From Polymyxa betae (taxonomy: Eukaryota; Endomyxa; Phytomyxea; Plasmodiophorida; Plasmodiophoridae), in the NCBI GenBank assembly GCA_003693705.1, contig RBZT01000563.1, forward strand, positions 152,055-216,054: a stretch of 64,000 nt of DNA, given 5' to 3'. Below, one piece after another: positions 10,622-22,382 of the stretch. The first letter of the stretch is position 1; each line of letters starts with the position of its first letter. The notes under the pieces were generated by a model. It did no database searches, was not told the DNA's origin, and saw nothing but the letters and a program-made list of their open reading frames with translations. Position numbers and translations under genes: made by a program.

Positions 10622-12331
10622 TCATTTCGGGGCCGCCATAAATACCGAATACCTTTCAACATTTCGATACGATTGAATATGCTTGGGAGAAAGCAGGGCC
10701 GTTTCTGCAGCAATTCCAAGTAGGATTAAGCGTAGCGCCAGTTTAGATGCAAACAAGATCGCGAAACAAAGAACGCTGACGATAATCACGAAACCGGTTT
10801 GGCCTCGGACCGCGCCGACGGCCAACCATAAGGAGTATATGACGCCACGCAGCAGTACGACTGCGATTGGGATCGAGACGAACCCGATTCTTCGGGAAAT
10901 GAAATGAGATGCGTCGGAGACGGCGCGTAGGGCTTTATCTGACCCGATATCGTTATATAGAACGTCCCGAAACTCGTTGAACAAATCAGTGTCGAAAGAG
11001 TTAAACTTGACAATACAGCCATGCTTGATCCAATCAACCACAAATTCCATGAACAGTAGAATCGCGAAACGCTGCGATGCTTGCTGAAGCCAATCGGCGG
11101 CGGCCGCAACCCCACCGAGGTTCGACAAATTCACGACCAGGATGACGACAGCGAACAGAACCAAATGGAAACGTTCAACAATATCACTGGTGGCAATCTG
11201 GAAGACTTGCTCCTTCGTATATTTCTTAAATACACTCGATTTCAGTTCGATGAAGTTGTTGGATGATAGTAGCGAGACCAGCGCCGAGGTGTTCGAGTTC
11301 ATGGCCACGTTCAAGCAGACAACCTGCAGATACAGAACCAGCGTGTGTACGACCGTGTAGCCGGATGCCACCACAAAATCCAGTACGGTGTAGCGGGATA
11401 GCAGACGCGCCTGCGCATTGGCGTATAAGGCGTCGAGAATATCCTCACCGAATGAGCAGCAGAGTTTATCGAAGACGGTGAGAATATTGAAGAGGACGTA
11501 AAGCTTAAAAAAGTTCTGCCCTCGAATCAGGTGATAGATCGATGAGAAGGTGATATTCAGCAACGAGAGAAGCACACAGCAGCTGACAATCAGTAGAGCC
11601 CGAACGACGTCTTTAGGCGACCATTTAGTCGCCGGCCACAGAAAGCCCAACACCAACCGCAGCGGCAATAATGTAAATATGTACAAGAATTCTTCAAGAC
11701 ACACCAAGAAACCAACCAGCCTGCAGAATCGGTCAGCTCATTAAAACAGCAAAATCGAATTATACAATAAAGGACAGCGAAATTAAAGAAGCGAAAATCA
11801 GAACAGAGGAAGATGAATTAAAAGGAATCGGGAAAAACGAAAACAGGAAGAAAATAACCAAATATAAAGAGCCGAGGATTAGAAACGCATTTACAGGAGT
11901 CGCTCAAGGCGAAACGGAATTCGAGCAAATCGGTTCAAGTTAGATATTGATGTTGATAGCAGATTAATATCACTCGTGCTGAATTGCAGTGACAGATAAC
12001 GCCAGAATGATATCGAACCAATCTCAGCCAAGCGCGTTGGCGACATGCTACGACTCCTGGAACCACTCGCTTCGGTGCTGGATGAAGATCGGCTGGAAAG
12101 AATGCTCGATTCAGACGGCAATGGTCTCAGAGGCAGAAACAAGCTTCTGGACTCCGGAGAGCGATGCCGGCGACCTGAAACCGAGAGCGACCGCAGCGTC
12201 GCCGGAACCGAGAGCGGCGCGCGCCGAGTCGGTGCCGGCGACATTGCCGCGATCATGCACGTTCGGTCGACGAGCTCCTGGATAACGGATTGAACGATGA
12301 CATGGTCGACATCGTCATCCATATTAGACAA
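10622..12331 (-). CDS. TAPT1: TAPT1/Emp65-family multi-pass membrane protein
   Basis: Exons 12331-11895 and 11720-10622 join in phase 2 (ERLL-LVGFLVCLEEFLYIFTLLPLR), giving 511 residues. The core (FLYIFTLLPLRLVLG, NFFKLYVLFNILTVFDKLCCSFGEDILDALY, LEFVVDWIKH-type helix, KFNSFDTDLFNEFRDVL) is diagnostic of TAPT1 (animals), POD1 (plants) and Emp65 (yeast), ER-membrane proteins linked to membrane-protein folding and, in animals, to ciliary-base function. At least six hydrophobic helices are visible. The first 100 residues are serine/arginine-rich and acidic. The single intron (11721-11894, 174 nt, A-rich) is much longer than most introns here. It converges on the aspartyl protease with about 310 bp between stops. 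Confidence 0.92.
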
Positions 12332-13289
12332 TGAAGGGACAAGGCAATAGACGTCTGTTTATGTCTGGGAAGTAAGGGGGGAGGGGTTACCTTTTGTAAG
12401 AGCCATCCATATCCCATATGTTAATGTTACGCTAATGTTGGAGTCATCAAGCTTTAATTCATTTCTCTTAGGATAGAGAGAGACAGATGTGAAAGAAGGC
12501 AGTCATACAGGCAAATTGATGGAAGGCCAATTGTCAGGCGGAGCGTCCGGAGCTGTCGGTCCAAAAATACGTGTACCCAACAATTTATTATTGTGTGGAT
12601 TCCAGTTGGCCATTTTGGCAATCCACGATGCGGACCTGGTTTACTGCCGATACTGGGCGCCTCGAATGGTAATAATGTTATGTTGATATTACAACAAGGT
12701 TGAAAGAGAGGATAAAGCGGAATCGGTATTTGTTAGCGATTCTGCTCAGGTTTGTTTGATTAAGAACCGGGAGGCTTGGTGGTCGAAATCTTTTAAGGCC
12801 GCAATTACTCGCATGCTACTCGAAAGGTTATTTTACCAATTCGAGATGATTTTATATATCTCAGACGTGCTGGCAATAAAACTGATTAAGTGGGAAATTC
12901 AGCAGTCCTGTTTTCTGCCACTGTGAGTCCCGAAAAACAGTGCGCAGAAAAGCAGTCGAGTTTCTGCAAAACTGCGCACGTAACGCAGTTTTTTTATTGC
13001 CGGTCAGCAATTTTAAACAAAGCAATCATTCGCTTACCGTATAGGCTTGCTTGAGTTTTACTTGCGATCTGGTCAACTCCCAGCATGGTAAACTGCTGCC
13101 AGTTTTGGACCTGCCCTGATACTGGCACCGCCGCCATTATCACCAGGTTGGTTCCGTCACTGGTTGCGTACTGGCCCATGCATTGACTTGTATGGATAGA
13201 TGGAACAAATACGACTCGATTGCTCAAGTTCGTCGCTTTGGCTATCGTCAGTTAGTATGGGCTTTAACCAGTTTACTTTCTATAGGCAG
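12332..13289. other. Region upstream of the HIR/SPFH gene; probably holds its unresolved first exon(s)
   Basis: No complete ORF is convincing. The N-terminus of the SPFH protein must lie here but I could not place it. The minus-strand frame 12994-13227 has no recognised homology. A hairpin-forming sequence lies at 12941-12978. Confidence 0.4.
12941..12978. repeat. Interrupted inverted repeat TGCGCAG...CTGCGCA
   Basis: Arms TGCGCAG (12941-12947) and CTGCGCA (12972-12978) pair, as do inner arms GCAG and CTGC, separated by facing AAAA runs. It is followed by CACGTAACGCAG, a word that nearly recurs at about 63299. Confidence 0.6.
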
Positions 13290-15210
13290 GCTGTACGCCC
13301 CTGTTACCCTGCTGTGGCCATTCCGTTGCCGGTCTCGTTAATCTTCGTATTCAGGAAATTCGGCACAAGATCGAAGCCAAAGTCGGTTTACTCTCGACTT
13401 TTATTTTCGATCAGTTTTTCTTATGAAACGGTTCATTTTTTAATTCCACCGCTGTACTGACTATGCTGACTGTTCAGACAAAAGGTAAACAATGATGAAT
13501 CCATTTCTTCGAAGCTGACAACGTTTGCCTTTTTTGTTCAATTCGATGCGTTGCTGATCGTTATCCATGCTAGACAACGTAGGGAATACTGCCCCGTGCG
13601 TGTCTGACCCCGTTAAGTTGTTGTTCTGCAGGTCTTCATTCTGGTGCATTTCTCGATCCAATACCGAGTCATTCCGGAACGTGTCTCGGAGGCCTTCTAT
13701 CGTCTCACCAACGTCCAGGTACGAATGTCTCTGAAGCTCTTTTCGATCGTCGCTTACTGACCTGGTTCGCATTTAGGGCCAGATGGAGTCCTTCATATTC
13801 GATGTAAGAAGCGAATCTGTTCCTGATTTATTCGGAATTAATGTTTGCCATTTTCTATAGACGGTCAGAGCCCAGGTTCCAATGATTGTACGTCTGCTAT
13901 TGAGTTCTTGTATTCGTTAACATTGCGCTGAACGTGATCTTGTAGCCATTCGATCAGGTCTTTCTGCAGAAAGAGGTCGGTCTTTCTCTCTGACTTTACT
14001 ATCGTTTTTCTCAAATTTGGCGGTTTGCCGATTTCCCATTCTTTTACCTTGTTCGTTTTATTTGAGTTCTTCGAATCCAACGTTTCCGTTTCTTTCGGTT
14101 GTCACCGATTACTGGATTCGAACTGACGATCTCATTGTTTAACAGGAGATCAGCAAACACATCAAAGAAGGTTTTGTTTCTCGTTATCATCATGATCATT
14201 GCCCGTCTTAACGTCATAATTGTCAGAGCTATCCGAGGCCATGGAATCGTTCGGATACGAGATCATCAACTCGTAATGTGTCAGTGGTCATGCATGACTC
14301 GGCGCTGATCGTACATCTAGACTGATCACCGATATCGAACCGAGCACCGACTTGAAAAACGCCATGAACGAGATCGTTCGTCAGGAGCGCCTGAAAATGG
14401 GTCGGTTGTTGCGGACACGTACCGGCCCCCCCGGTCATACTGACTCGTACGTCTGCCAGCTGCCGAATACCAGGGCGAAACGCAGCGTATCATTGATGTG
14501 AAAACCGCCGAGGCCGAAGGTGAAAAGATTCGTATTCAGGTGCGGTGCAGTTAATGGATGTTTGCGGCTCGCTGAATCCGGTGCGGATGATAGGCGGCGG
14601 CCGATGCTGAAGCCAAGTACTTGAATGGGCAGGGTATCGCCAGGCAGCGTGCTGCCATCATCACAGGTTCGTCCAATTTGCGAATATCGTCCTTTGCAGT
14701 TCTTATGCGAAAGCATTTTCAATTTTGTGTGTTTTGGGTCTTCGCTTGTATTGTTTCAGGTATGTTATCCACTTATCCTGGTCGCGGTTTGATTAGATTT
14801 TTTCAAAACGGTTTTTGTCGCTGTTAGGGTTTCACTATGAGATTTCTATTAGTAACTGAGTCGAACAAAAGGTATGCGAGACGACGTCCGAAACTTCTCC
14901 AATGCCGTCGGCAACGTTGGCACGAAAGATGTTCTACACCTGATCATCCTAACCCGTACTGTTCCATCTCGTGCTCGAATCTCCTATTTTGATTTGTTGT
15001 GAATCCCGCAGAATACCTGGATACATTGCGAGATGTCGCTGCCAAATCGAACGCCAATGCCGTGTTCGTCCCGCAAAGCGCCACGACACCGACTGTCGCT
15101 GATGGTGTAGGTTACCGTTGTGATCACCCATTGAATATTTGGTTAACGATGTGAGACAGGTCCGAGATGGTTTCCTGCAGGCATCTTTATCGCAAGGACG
15201 AGGGCTTTAA
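13290..15210 (+). CDS. HIR-type SPFH/band-7 (stomatin-like) membrane scaffold protein, N-terminus unresolved
   Basis: Assembled from at least twelve exons, several tiny. Exon 13290-13381 gives GCTPLLPCCGHSVAGLVNLR and IEAK; exons 13478-13484 (7 nt) and 13574-13578 (5 nt) supply TKDN; 13632-13718 gives VFILVHFSIQYRV; then 13777-13803, 13861-13887, 13946-13975 and 14146-14170 (27, 27, 30, 25 nt) give QMESFIFD, TVRAQVPMI, PFDQVFLQKE and EISKHIKE. Later exons give FGYEIINSLITDIEPSTDLKN, KTAEAEGEKIRIQ, AEAKYLNGQGIARQRAAI, NFSNAVGNVGTKDVLHL and VRDGFLQ. This block order is that of hypersensitive-induced-reaction proteins, oligomeric scaffolds of membrane microdomains. Introns are about 47-89 nt, one of 170 nt. 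The exons before 13290 were not found. Confidence 0.88.
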
Positions 15211-16545
15211 AAGAATCGTCCGTTTTCCTGCTGATTTCCATTGTAATATGAGAGATCGACTTTTTTAAAGTTATTTCTGTGCTGATTGTAGCCGTCCATT
15301 ATCATCTGTCTGCTTTGCCGTCAATTGCTGTGTACCGATTATGGGTCACCAGACTTCACGTCATCAGAATTCACATTCTTAGTTTTTAGTTGGTAGAACG
15401 TTTTCGGCTGTACTTGGTAAATTCGTTTAGCCTGCATGTACATGCATGTTTGTCATCTAGGTAGTATAGAATATTTAATGATTCTTTTGGGCCAAAGATG
15501 GAATTGTTCGCCGCGCTGTTTCTTCTCTCGGTGGACAGGTCGTCAACGAAATCGTTAGAATCCTCTTAGCTTTCCTTGCTGTCAGCATCTTGAGTTTTCA
15601 AGCGATCTATTGTTGATAAGCCTGGAGTGAACACGATATTTGCCACCGTCAACGCACCCAACGTTTTCTACAGGTTATGTTGTTTTCAACAATTAGGGAA
15701 AATACCAATAGAAATCGCAATAAAAAACAATCATTCTTAGCGCCATAATCATAATATCGCCTTGATCTGTGAAGCTTTCTCTGAGAATGATGTTGATTAG
15801 AGCACAAAGGATTGGTACTTTGATATTATTTTGTCTTCAATAAGAGATAAGTGAATCCATACAGATCCGATTATGGCGGTTCCAGTTATCGATATAACAG
15901 TGCCCAGATGATCGATTAAACAGGTAGCTACAAGAAACGATGATCTTATCTGTTACTAACGATGAAGTTTAGTTGTTGGAGCATCCTCAGCAAGAATCAA
16001 TGGGAGGGAATCTGATTAGAAATTACAGAGAGAAATACACCAGATAGTATACCAGGTCCAGAGCGATATCATGCTGCCTTTGAGCCAGATATTCGTCATC
16101 CATCATCATTGAACGAATCGATTTCCAAAGAGTTTCCGTGTTCGGATGGCTTATCGTTGCCATCTTCCCTCCATTTATTGCTGACAAATTCGCCGATATT
16201 CTCGAGCCTGATTTCTGAAGAACCTTGATGGCAGATAGCAGCTGCATTCGCCCAAATGTATGCGAAATGGGACCAACAGCTTGATTTTCTTAGCAATGAA
16301 TGCTTGGAAATCAACCCGGAGGAAATCCCCAGTCATACACTCTGGCGATGCATAACCTGCTTTACCGCCGAATAAGATCCCAAATCTCCCATGTCAAGCC
16401 ATGATGATATTGTTGGACATGTTGTGTCAGAACACTATAAGAGACAGATCTCTCTATCTGTAATCAGCTGAATTGATTAATAGACGAATAGTTGCGCTTA
16501 TGTAAGTCATTATTATTACTATAGAGAGAGTATATAGTGGTGATT
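15211..16545. other. Intergenic region, no gene recognised
   Basis: AT-richer sequence between the SPFH gene and PSMD5. Minus-strand frames at 16023-16314 are open (for example RQHDIALDLVYYLVYFSL) but match nothing I know and have no clear exon partners. Confidence 0.45.
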
Positions 16546-18293
16546 ATGACCGCCATTGATTTAGACGTCTTCCTTGATGCTATCCATGATTTCAGCTCCC
16601 TACCTCTCATAGCTATAGAGCAGCATCCAGACAAGGTCGAGGAGTTCCTGCAACGTATTGGTGGGATATCGGTCTGCCGCAGGCCCAGCCCGTGTCTAAA
16701 ACCCTAACCTCGGCCAGGTCTTACTCGGGGCTCTCGCCGCCCCGATCGACGACGATATCGTTCGTGATGATATCGCTCGCTGCTTCCGCTTGGTCCTGGC
16801 CTCTCCTTCTGGTCGTCTCGCCCTAACATCATATCCATCCATCTCACAAGCACTATTAACCGGGCTACACCATCAGGACGAATTCGTCCGCCAGATCGCC
16901 GCCGAACAATTGCTGGGCCTGTACGTTCAGGACGGGATTCGCGATCGGCTGCGGGCCGTACTGGCCGCCGACGACGTGTTCGGCGGCGTTGTGGAGTCGC
17001 TGGCGGACCCGTCGACTTCGGTGGCCGAGAATATCGCCAATCTGTTGGTGGAGATTGGCGATACGAAGAGGTTCTTTGGCGATACGTTACGATCACGTAT
17101 CAAGAGCGTCGCGGAATCCGATGCCACCGTACTGATCCGCGTCCTGACCCTGGCCGCCCGAATGGGGAATCTGTCCGAGCAGGGATTCCGCGAATTTCAG
17201 GAGAGCGGCGTACTGGCCGATGCCATGGCCAGGCTGATGGATGGTGGTGATGATCCACTGCTACAAATGTCGCTGTTTGCTGTTGTGGCGGAGATAGCGA
17301 GATCCAGGTCAGGGCTGCAATATCTGATAGAGGTCAGCCCTAAGGCGCTGGAAACCCTAAACCCTAGTCTGACCCTGGCCCAGGTTCCTCTTGGCTCTTT
17401 ACTACGCCGATTCTCTCCCGGTTCTGTCGATGTATTCGTGACAAGTTCCGCTCTGAACATATTGGACTCTATTGTTGATCAGTCCATTAAGTTCGATATG
17501 ATCAGATGGATTCATGACACCGATCTACGTGCATTCCTAACAGCCGCTATAGAGAGCCGAGACGAGGCCGTACTGGAGCCCGGTATTGCGGCCACCGCTG
17601 CGATCGGCAAATGCTACGCGGGCCTATGCGAATTCACGCAGGACCAGCACGACCTGCTGTTCCATCTGCCGCGGATCGCGATGCGCCCGGCTCTGTCGAC
17701 GAACGCACTGATCATCGCCGTGCTACATGGGTTGGCGACCGTGTTCGCGGCCCGGTACGACCGCCCGGAACAGGCCCGCGCGGACGCGCTGCGTGCCGCC
17801 ATTATCCGCGGTACGCTCGCTGATGATCGAGCTGAGGGCGTCGAACATGCTCTGCGATTTATGACGAAGATCAAGAAGTGGTGCAACAATATCGAAAATG
17901 GCAATTTGAAATTTGTTCGGTTTTGAGGGTTTCTCTTTATATTTGTATTGTAGATCTTCGTGTAGCATCGTACCGGTTCCTATCAGAATTTGGTCGATCA
18001 CGGTTTGGCCTCGAAGCGATCATATCGGCCCCGGGCCTGATCGAGACCCTGCTGGATCAGCATCGCGAACACGAATCGAAAGCGAACCTATGGCGGTTTT
18101 CGGTCGTGCAAGCCCTGTCGACGAATCCCTCGCTGGAAGACCTGGCTTCGGGGACGCCGGGCCTGGCCAGCCATATCCGCCAGCATGTCCACGAGGTCTA
18201 CCATCCTGCTCTACTCCATTCGTTGTTTATTTCTGATTGGTTTTATAGGGCCCGTATCATAAAGGTACCAGTACAGACGTTGCTGTATTATAA
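16546..18293 (+). CDS. PSMD5: 26S proteasome assembly chaperone PSMD5 (S5b)
   Basis: PSMD5/S5b is a HEAT-repeat chaperone of the proteasome base, binding Rpt1 and Rpn1 during 19S assembly. Exons 16546-16671, 16718-17900, 17954-18195 and 18249-18293 add to 531 residues in one frame, near the family's 500. Helical-repeat blocks include DEFVRQIAAEQLLGLYVQDG, SVAENIANLLVEIG and SYRFLSEFGRSRFGLEAI, and the last exon encodes GPYHKGTSTDVAVL, matching the conserved GPY...S(T) tail. The third junction fits only a GC-AG intron at 17901-17953 (53 nt) or a much longer 143-nt GT-AG alternative from about 17811; other GT donors break the frame. CCCTAA words lie in intron 1 and, by coincidence of codons, in exon 2. 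Confidence 0.88.
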
Positions 18294-18569
18294 AACATTT
18301 TGGGGACTTAATAAGTCGTTCCCAAACTGGAATTCGCTGAAACTATTTTTGATCTCGAATCCCATAATTATCAAAAACGACACAGAAATAAACTTAAGCG
18401 AAATCGTGGGCGAACGCGCCCCGGCGATGCGTTTGACCGGCTGGCTGCCTGACGCCGTAGGACAGTACGACACCTGAGGCAAGTGCGTTCGCCGTGCCGT
18501 GTGTCAGGGGCCGGCACGGCCCCCCAACGACTGCGCCAGACGACGACGGCCGCTGGGCGTCCCTTCATC

Positions 18570-20434
18570 ATGGTGATCTGGTCGAAGCTGATCCCTCGAT
18601 TCGGGACGGAAGCCCGGCGCCGTACCCATACCCGGCAGCGATGGCGTATGGCGATCCCGGCCGTCGCTGGACATTTATGTATCGGCTCGCCCTATGCATG
18701 GAGCCTAATAGCAGATCCAATGACCCGCGAACTTGGCATTGTGGCATCTGCTGCGGCTGATTGGGGATTGCCGGCAACAGCCGGGGTCATGTCGGTCACG
18801 TTCGCTGTGCAGGGGATCACATCGGCCCTCGTCGGGAACTGGCAGAATCGGGTCGGGCCGACGATCGCGGTCGGGACGGCGGCCTTATCGTTCGGTAGCG
18901 GGCTCATGTATGCTGATCATCGTGTGAAAATTCTGTTTACTTTTTTTATAAATTTTCTATCAGGTTGGCGGGTTATGGTCTATCCCAGCATAATCTTGCA
19001 TTAGTATATGCTGGTTATGGAGTTCTAGGTGGAATTGGTGTTGGTCTAGCATACACACCACCATTACAAGTCCTGTAAGTTCACCATCTTTTTTTGTAGT
19101 ATTTTTTTTCAACTTGTTGTGTTCAGAATGGAATATTTTCCTGATAAGAAGGCGATGGCGTCGGGTGTGACCGTGGCTGGATTCGGTAGCGGTGCACTTC
19201 TGTTCGCCCCAGTCGCCAACAAGCTCATGGAATACTTCCGTCGATCGCCCGAATATCTTGGCCTGGCCGATGTGAACGTCGTCCCTCAAGAAGGACGCCT
19301 GTTCGCCGACGTCTCGGGCAAGCTTGTCGAGGTCGTGATGGCGTCCGGGTCGACCTTCTTCGAGGATGGCTATTACGTAATCGGAACCGGATCCACCGGT
19401 ATCGCCGAAACGCTCGGCGTGCTTGGCGCCGCCTATCTCGCGGCAATGCTGGCCGCCGCCTGGGGACTTCGTAAAGCTCCTGCCGTCGCCGAGAAACCCA
19501 TCGACGACAATGCCCCTGCCAGCCTGGGCGCTAAAGGCAACGTTCATTCGAGTGTGATCATGAAGACGCCTCAATTCTGGAATCTCTGCTTGACGTTCTT
19601 CTGTGTCACAAGCGGCGGTTTAGCCTTGCTCAGTGTCGCCAAACCGCTCATGCTGCAGACGTTCGCCTCGACGATCCCGGAGCTGGTGACGCCCAGCGTC
19701 GGGTCCGGGTTCGTGGTGGCGTTGGCTGCCGGGAATCTGTCCGGGCGCCTAGCCTGGCCGCTGATCGCTCAACAAATCGGCTTCAAGAACACGGTCAATA
19801 TCATGACGGCGGCGGCAGGCGGTCTGTTCGTCGGCATGCCGACTTTGATCAATTCAGTGGCGTCGTCGCATGCGACCTTGCCATTCTACGGTTTCGTCGG
19901 ATCATCAGTGGCAATCGTCTCGATTATGGGAGGAATGTACGCCCTCATGCCTGCCTACGAGAGCTACAAATTCGGGCCCAAATACGTCGGCTCTAATCAT
20001 GGTCAGCGAGTTTCGATTTTGTTTTGCACAATGTTTGAGATATTGCAGGTCGAATGCTTCTGGGATCGACGGCGTCATCTGTTGCTGGTCCCGTCCTGCT
20101 TCTATCGCTGCGCGAGCAAAGCGTCCATGATTCATTCAAAGATCTGCTGGCCAAGGTCGACCCGGCTATGTTCGAGCATCGATTCGGGATTCCATTGTCG
20201 GAGGCTACCGAAGCGATTGTCACGGGAAGGATCACTTTAAAGAATCTATCGCCGCTCATTCCCGATCTTGTGGATCCATCCATATTTGTGTATAATTCGA
20301 CATTGTATTCGATGAGTGCCTTGATGGTATTTGCTTATGCGATGCACGCTCGTGTGAAACCAGTCGATTCCAAGTTCTTTGAGACACCCGAAGAAGCTGC
20401 CGCTAGAGGTGTGCATTCCGGCGGCGGTCATTAA
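18570..20434 (+). CDS. Major facilitator superfamily transporter, oxalate/formate-antiporter-like clade
   Basis: Exons 18570-18907, 18964-19074, 19127-20001 and 20049-20434 join in phase to 569 residues. The hallmark YFPDKKAMASGVTVAGFGSGA is the form of the loop found in OFA/monocarboxylate-like MFS proteins, after the TM block GYGVLGGIGVGLAYTPP. Further TM pairs follow (GFVVALAAGNLSGRLAWPLIA, IMTAAAGGLFVGMPTL, VGSSVAIVSIMGGMYALMPAY). About twelve helices are expected. A hydrophilic insert of some 70 residues (YLGLADVNVVPQEGRLF...) interrupts the N-half, and another (REQSVHDSFKDLLAKVDPAM...) precedes the last helix; both look like lumenal or extracellular additions. Substrate is unknown; an organic anion is inferred from the clade. 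Its stop is 44 bp from that of the convergent permease. Confidence 0.88.
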
Positions 20435-20478
20435 ACCGTTGACGGCGCTCATAAATTATCCGAATCAATTGTTATTTA

Positions 20479-22092
20479 TCATGATGAGCCTCTTAATCCA
20501 TGAGTGCTTACGTAATATATAATAGTGGTAATCACGAGAATAAACACGATCGAGGTCGGATAGAAATCCGTTACGAACCCAGACAAGACAATCGCGAAGC
20601 AAGCCGATGCGAACGTCAGTGGCGACGCCGGAAAGCATTGCATCCGAAACGATTCGCCGATCGTACTGCCCCTTAAACGAATCACTGCCAGGCCAGCTAA
20701 GCCTGCAAATAACCATGTGGCGACTCCTGAGTAATTAATCAAGATCGAAAGGTTGTTGCCAAGTAAGACCAGAACGCAGGACCAGGCGCATAACGCCATC
20801 GTGGAATTTGCAGGGACGCCTGCCTTATTCACTTTGCCGAACCATTCTGAAAACCGCAGCTTAGCAATTTCAGAATTACAACGAATCTGGTTATACAACG
20901 GACCACTGAAAATGCCATCTCGACCTGCAGCATAGAACAACCTTGCTTGACCAAAGATGGTGGCATGCGCAGCTCCCATTGTCGCTAACATGATTGCTAG
21001 CGATAGAGCGATGGCGAAGGCCTCGCCTCCGACTTTCATGGCGAATGTGTAGCCAATGGAATCGGATGTTGCCAAAACCAGAGGGTCTATTACTCTCAGG
21101 TAAGCACTGCAATAAATGTTGATTAGATAGAAAGTCTAATCGACTAGATTGGTGCCATACTAATTGCAGAAAATGTATAAAGTGATGACGGTGAACATTC
21201 CGAAGAATGTACCGAGCGGGAGGTCCTTTTTCGGATTGTTGAACTCTTCTGATAGAGCGCACACTGAATTGTATCCAGAATATGCCCATAGAGCGCCCAG
21301 AGTCCCCAAACCGAACTTCCCTGGACTAGTTCCAGCAAAACAATCCGATAAACTGGAGAAGTTAGCGCCATCCATGAGAGATTGCGGTGTAAAGAACAGA
21401 GCCTGACAGAGTGGCATCAATGGCGATTTTAGAATGCAAAGCGACTCTTACAATAATAATCATGAAGACAGCAGCAACTTTGAAGACAACCATGGCTTGC
21501 TGAATTTCGGCCGATTGTTGGACCCCTTTTCTATTTACATGAGCTAAAACAACGATTAAGCCCACAGCTACGATTCCATGCGCTATTCCAGAGTTGATGT
21601 TGAAGATTGCCATAAAGTATTTAGCAAAGACGGTTGCCTCAATAGCTATGCTGCCTGAAGACAGCGCTAAGAAAGAGACGACAAGGAACGAGAAGGAGAT
21701 GCTCTTGTTGAAAGCTTTCTCGAAATAAGCAGCTTCTGCAGCAGAATTGACATGTCCTGTTGCTAGCTCTACATAGCATAAAGCTCCAAGAATGCTGAGA
21801 AACCCAGAGAACACCCAGACCAGAACTGAAGCGCAAGCAGAGCCTGCTGCAGCATATACAAGACCAGGTGTACTAAAGATACCGCTTCCTAAACAATCAA
21901 GTTTCGTGTTGGTCGTCTACGAGCACCATTTCATACATACGCACCGATTATATTGCAAATGATCGTGCTGTAGGCATCCTTCAGACCCAGCTTTCCTTTT
22001 AGCACTGGTTTTGAATCGAATTGCAACGGAGCCGTCTCGAGTCCTTCATCGGGATCAGTCACATGTAACAGCGCTCCGAGACGATCGACCAT
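20479..22092 (-). CDS. APC-superfamily amino-acid permease (SLC7/LAT-like)
   Basis: Four exons (22092-21945, 21888-21452, 21402-21161, 21106-20479) give 484 residues in phase. TM1 carries the APC signature: DAYSTIICNIIGSGIFSTPG, the unwound GSGIF helix that binds the substrate amino group. TM6 region FGLGTLGALWAYSGYNSV followed by ALSEEFNNPKKDLP is the classic W-A-Y-x-G-(W/Y) and N-P-x-(K/R) element of LAT/y+LAT and fungal homologues. TM8 to TM10 (ATMGAAHATIFGQARLFYAAGRDG) is also characteristic. Twelve helices are expected, at plasma or vacuolar membrane. I see no SLC3 partner gene in the window. The substrate (probably large neutral or cationic amino acids) is inferred from the family only. 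Confidence 0.9.
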
Positions 22093-22382
22093 AAATGGCG
22101 TCTTCTGAACCCAAAATGAAACTGAAAGAACTTCTCTATGTTGTCGAAACTACACATGCGACCCTTTACTGAGCTCTGTGTCTCGATAATGGAAAGGGGC
22201 CCGGCCTCTCTTACACGAGAGTGTAATGTTACCTCTAGAACCTGATGGCGGGTCTGAACTCCAACAAGATGAGCTCAGCCATGGTACTATTCTGTACGAG
22301 GCAAAGAACATCTATAGGATAGATCGGCTAAGAAACATGTGAATAAGTGTTTGGATCGTTTTAATGCTTCGCGAGACGCAGC

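Noticed and set aside
12994-13227. Minus-strand frame with a GTAAGCG donor-like site
   Set aside because: The peptide looks ordinary but matches no family, and the region more likely contains the 5' end of the plus-strand SPFH gene.
14105-14175. GTTCGAATCC on the minus strand resembling a tRNA B-box
   Set aside because: No A-box or cloverleaf at the right distance, and the segment is intron/exon sequence of the SPFH gene.
16023-16314. Overlapping minus-strand frames of about 73 codons
   Set aside because: No recognised motif, no exon partners and no conserved start; not enough to call a gene.
17350-17366. Telomere-like AAACCCTAAACCCTA in PSMD5
   Set aside because: It lies in the middle of a continuous coding exon (ETLNPSL) and is explained by codons.
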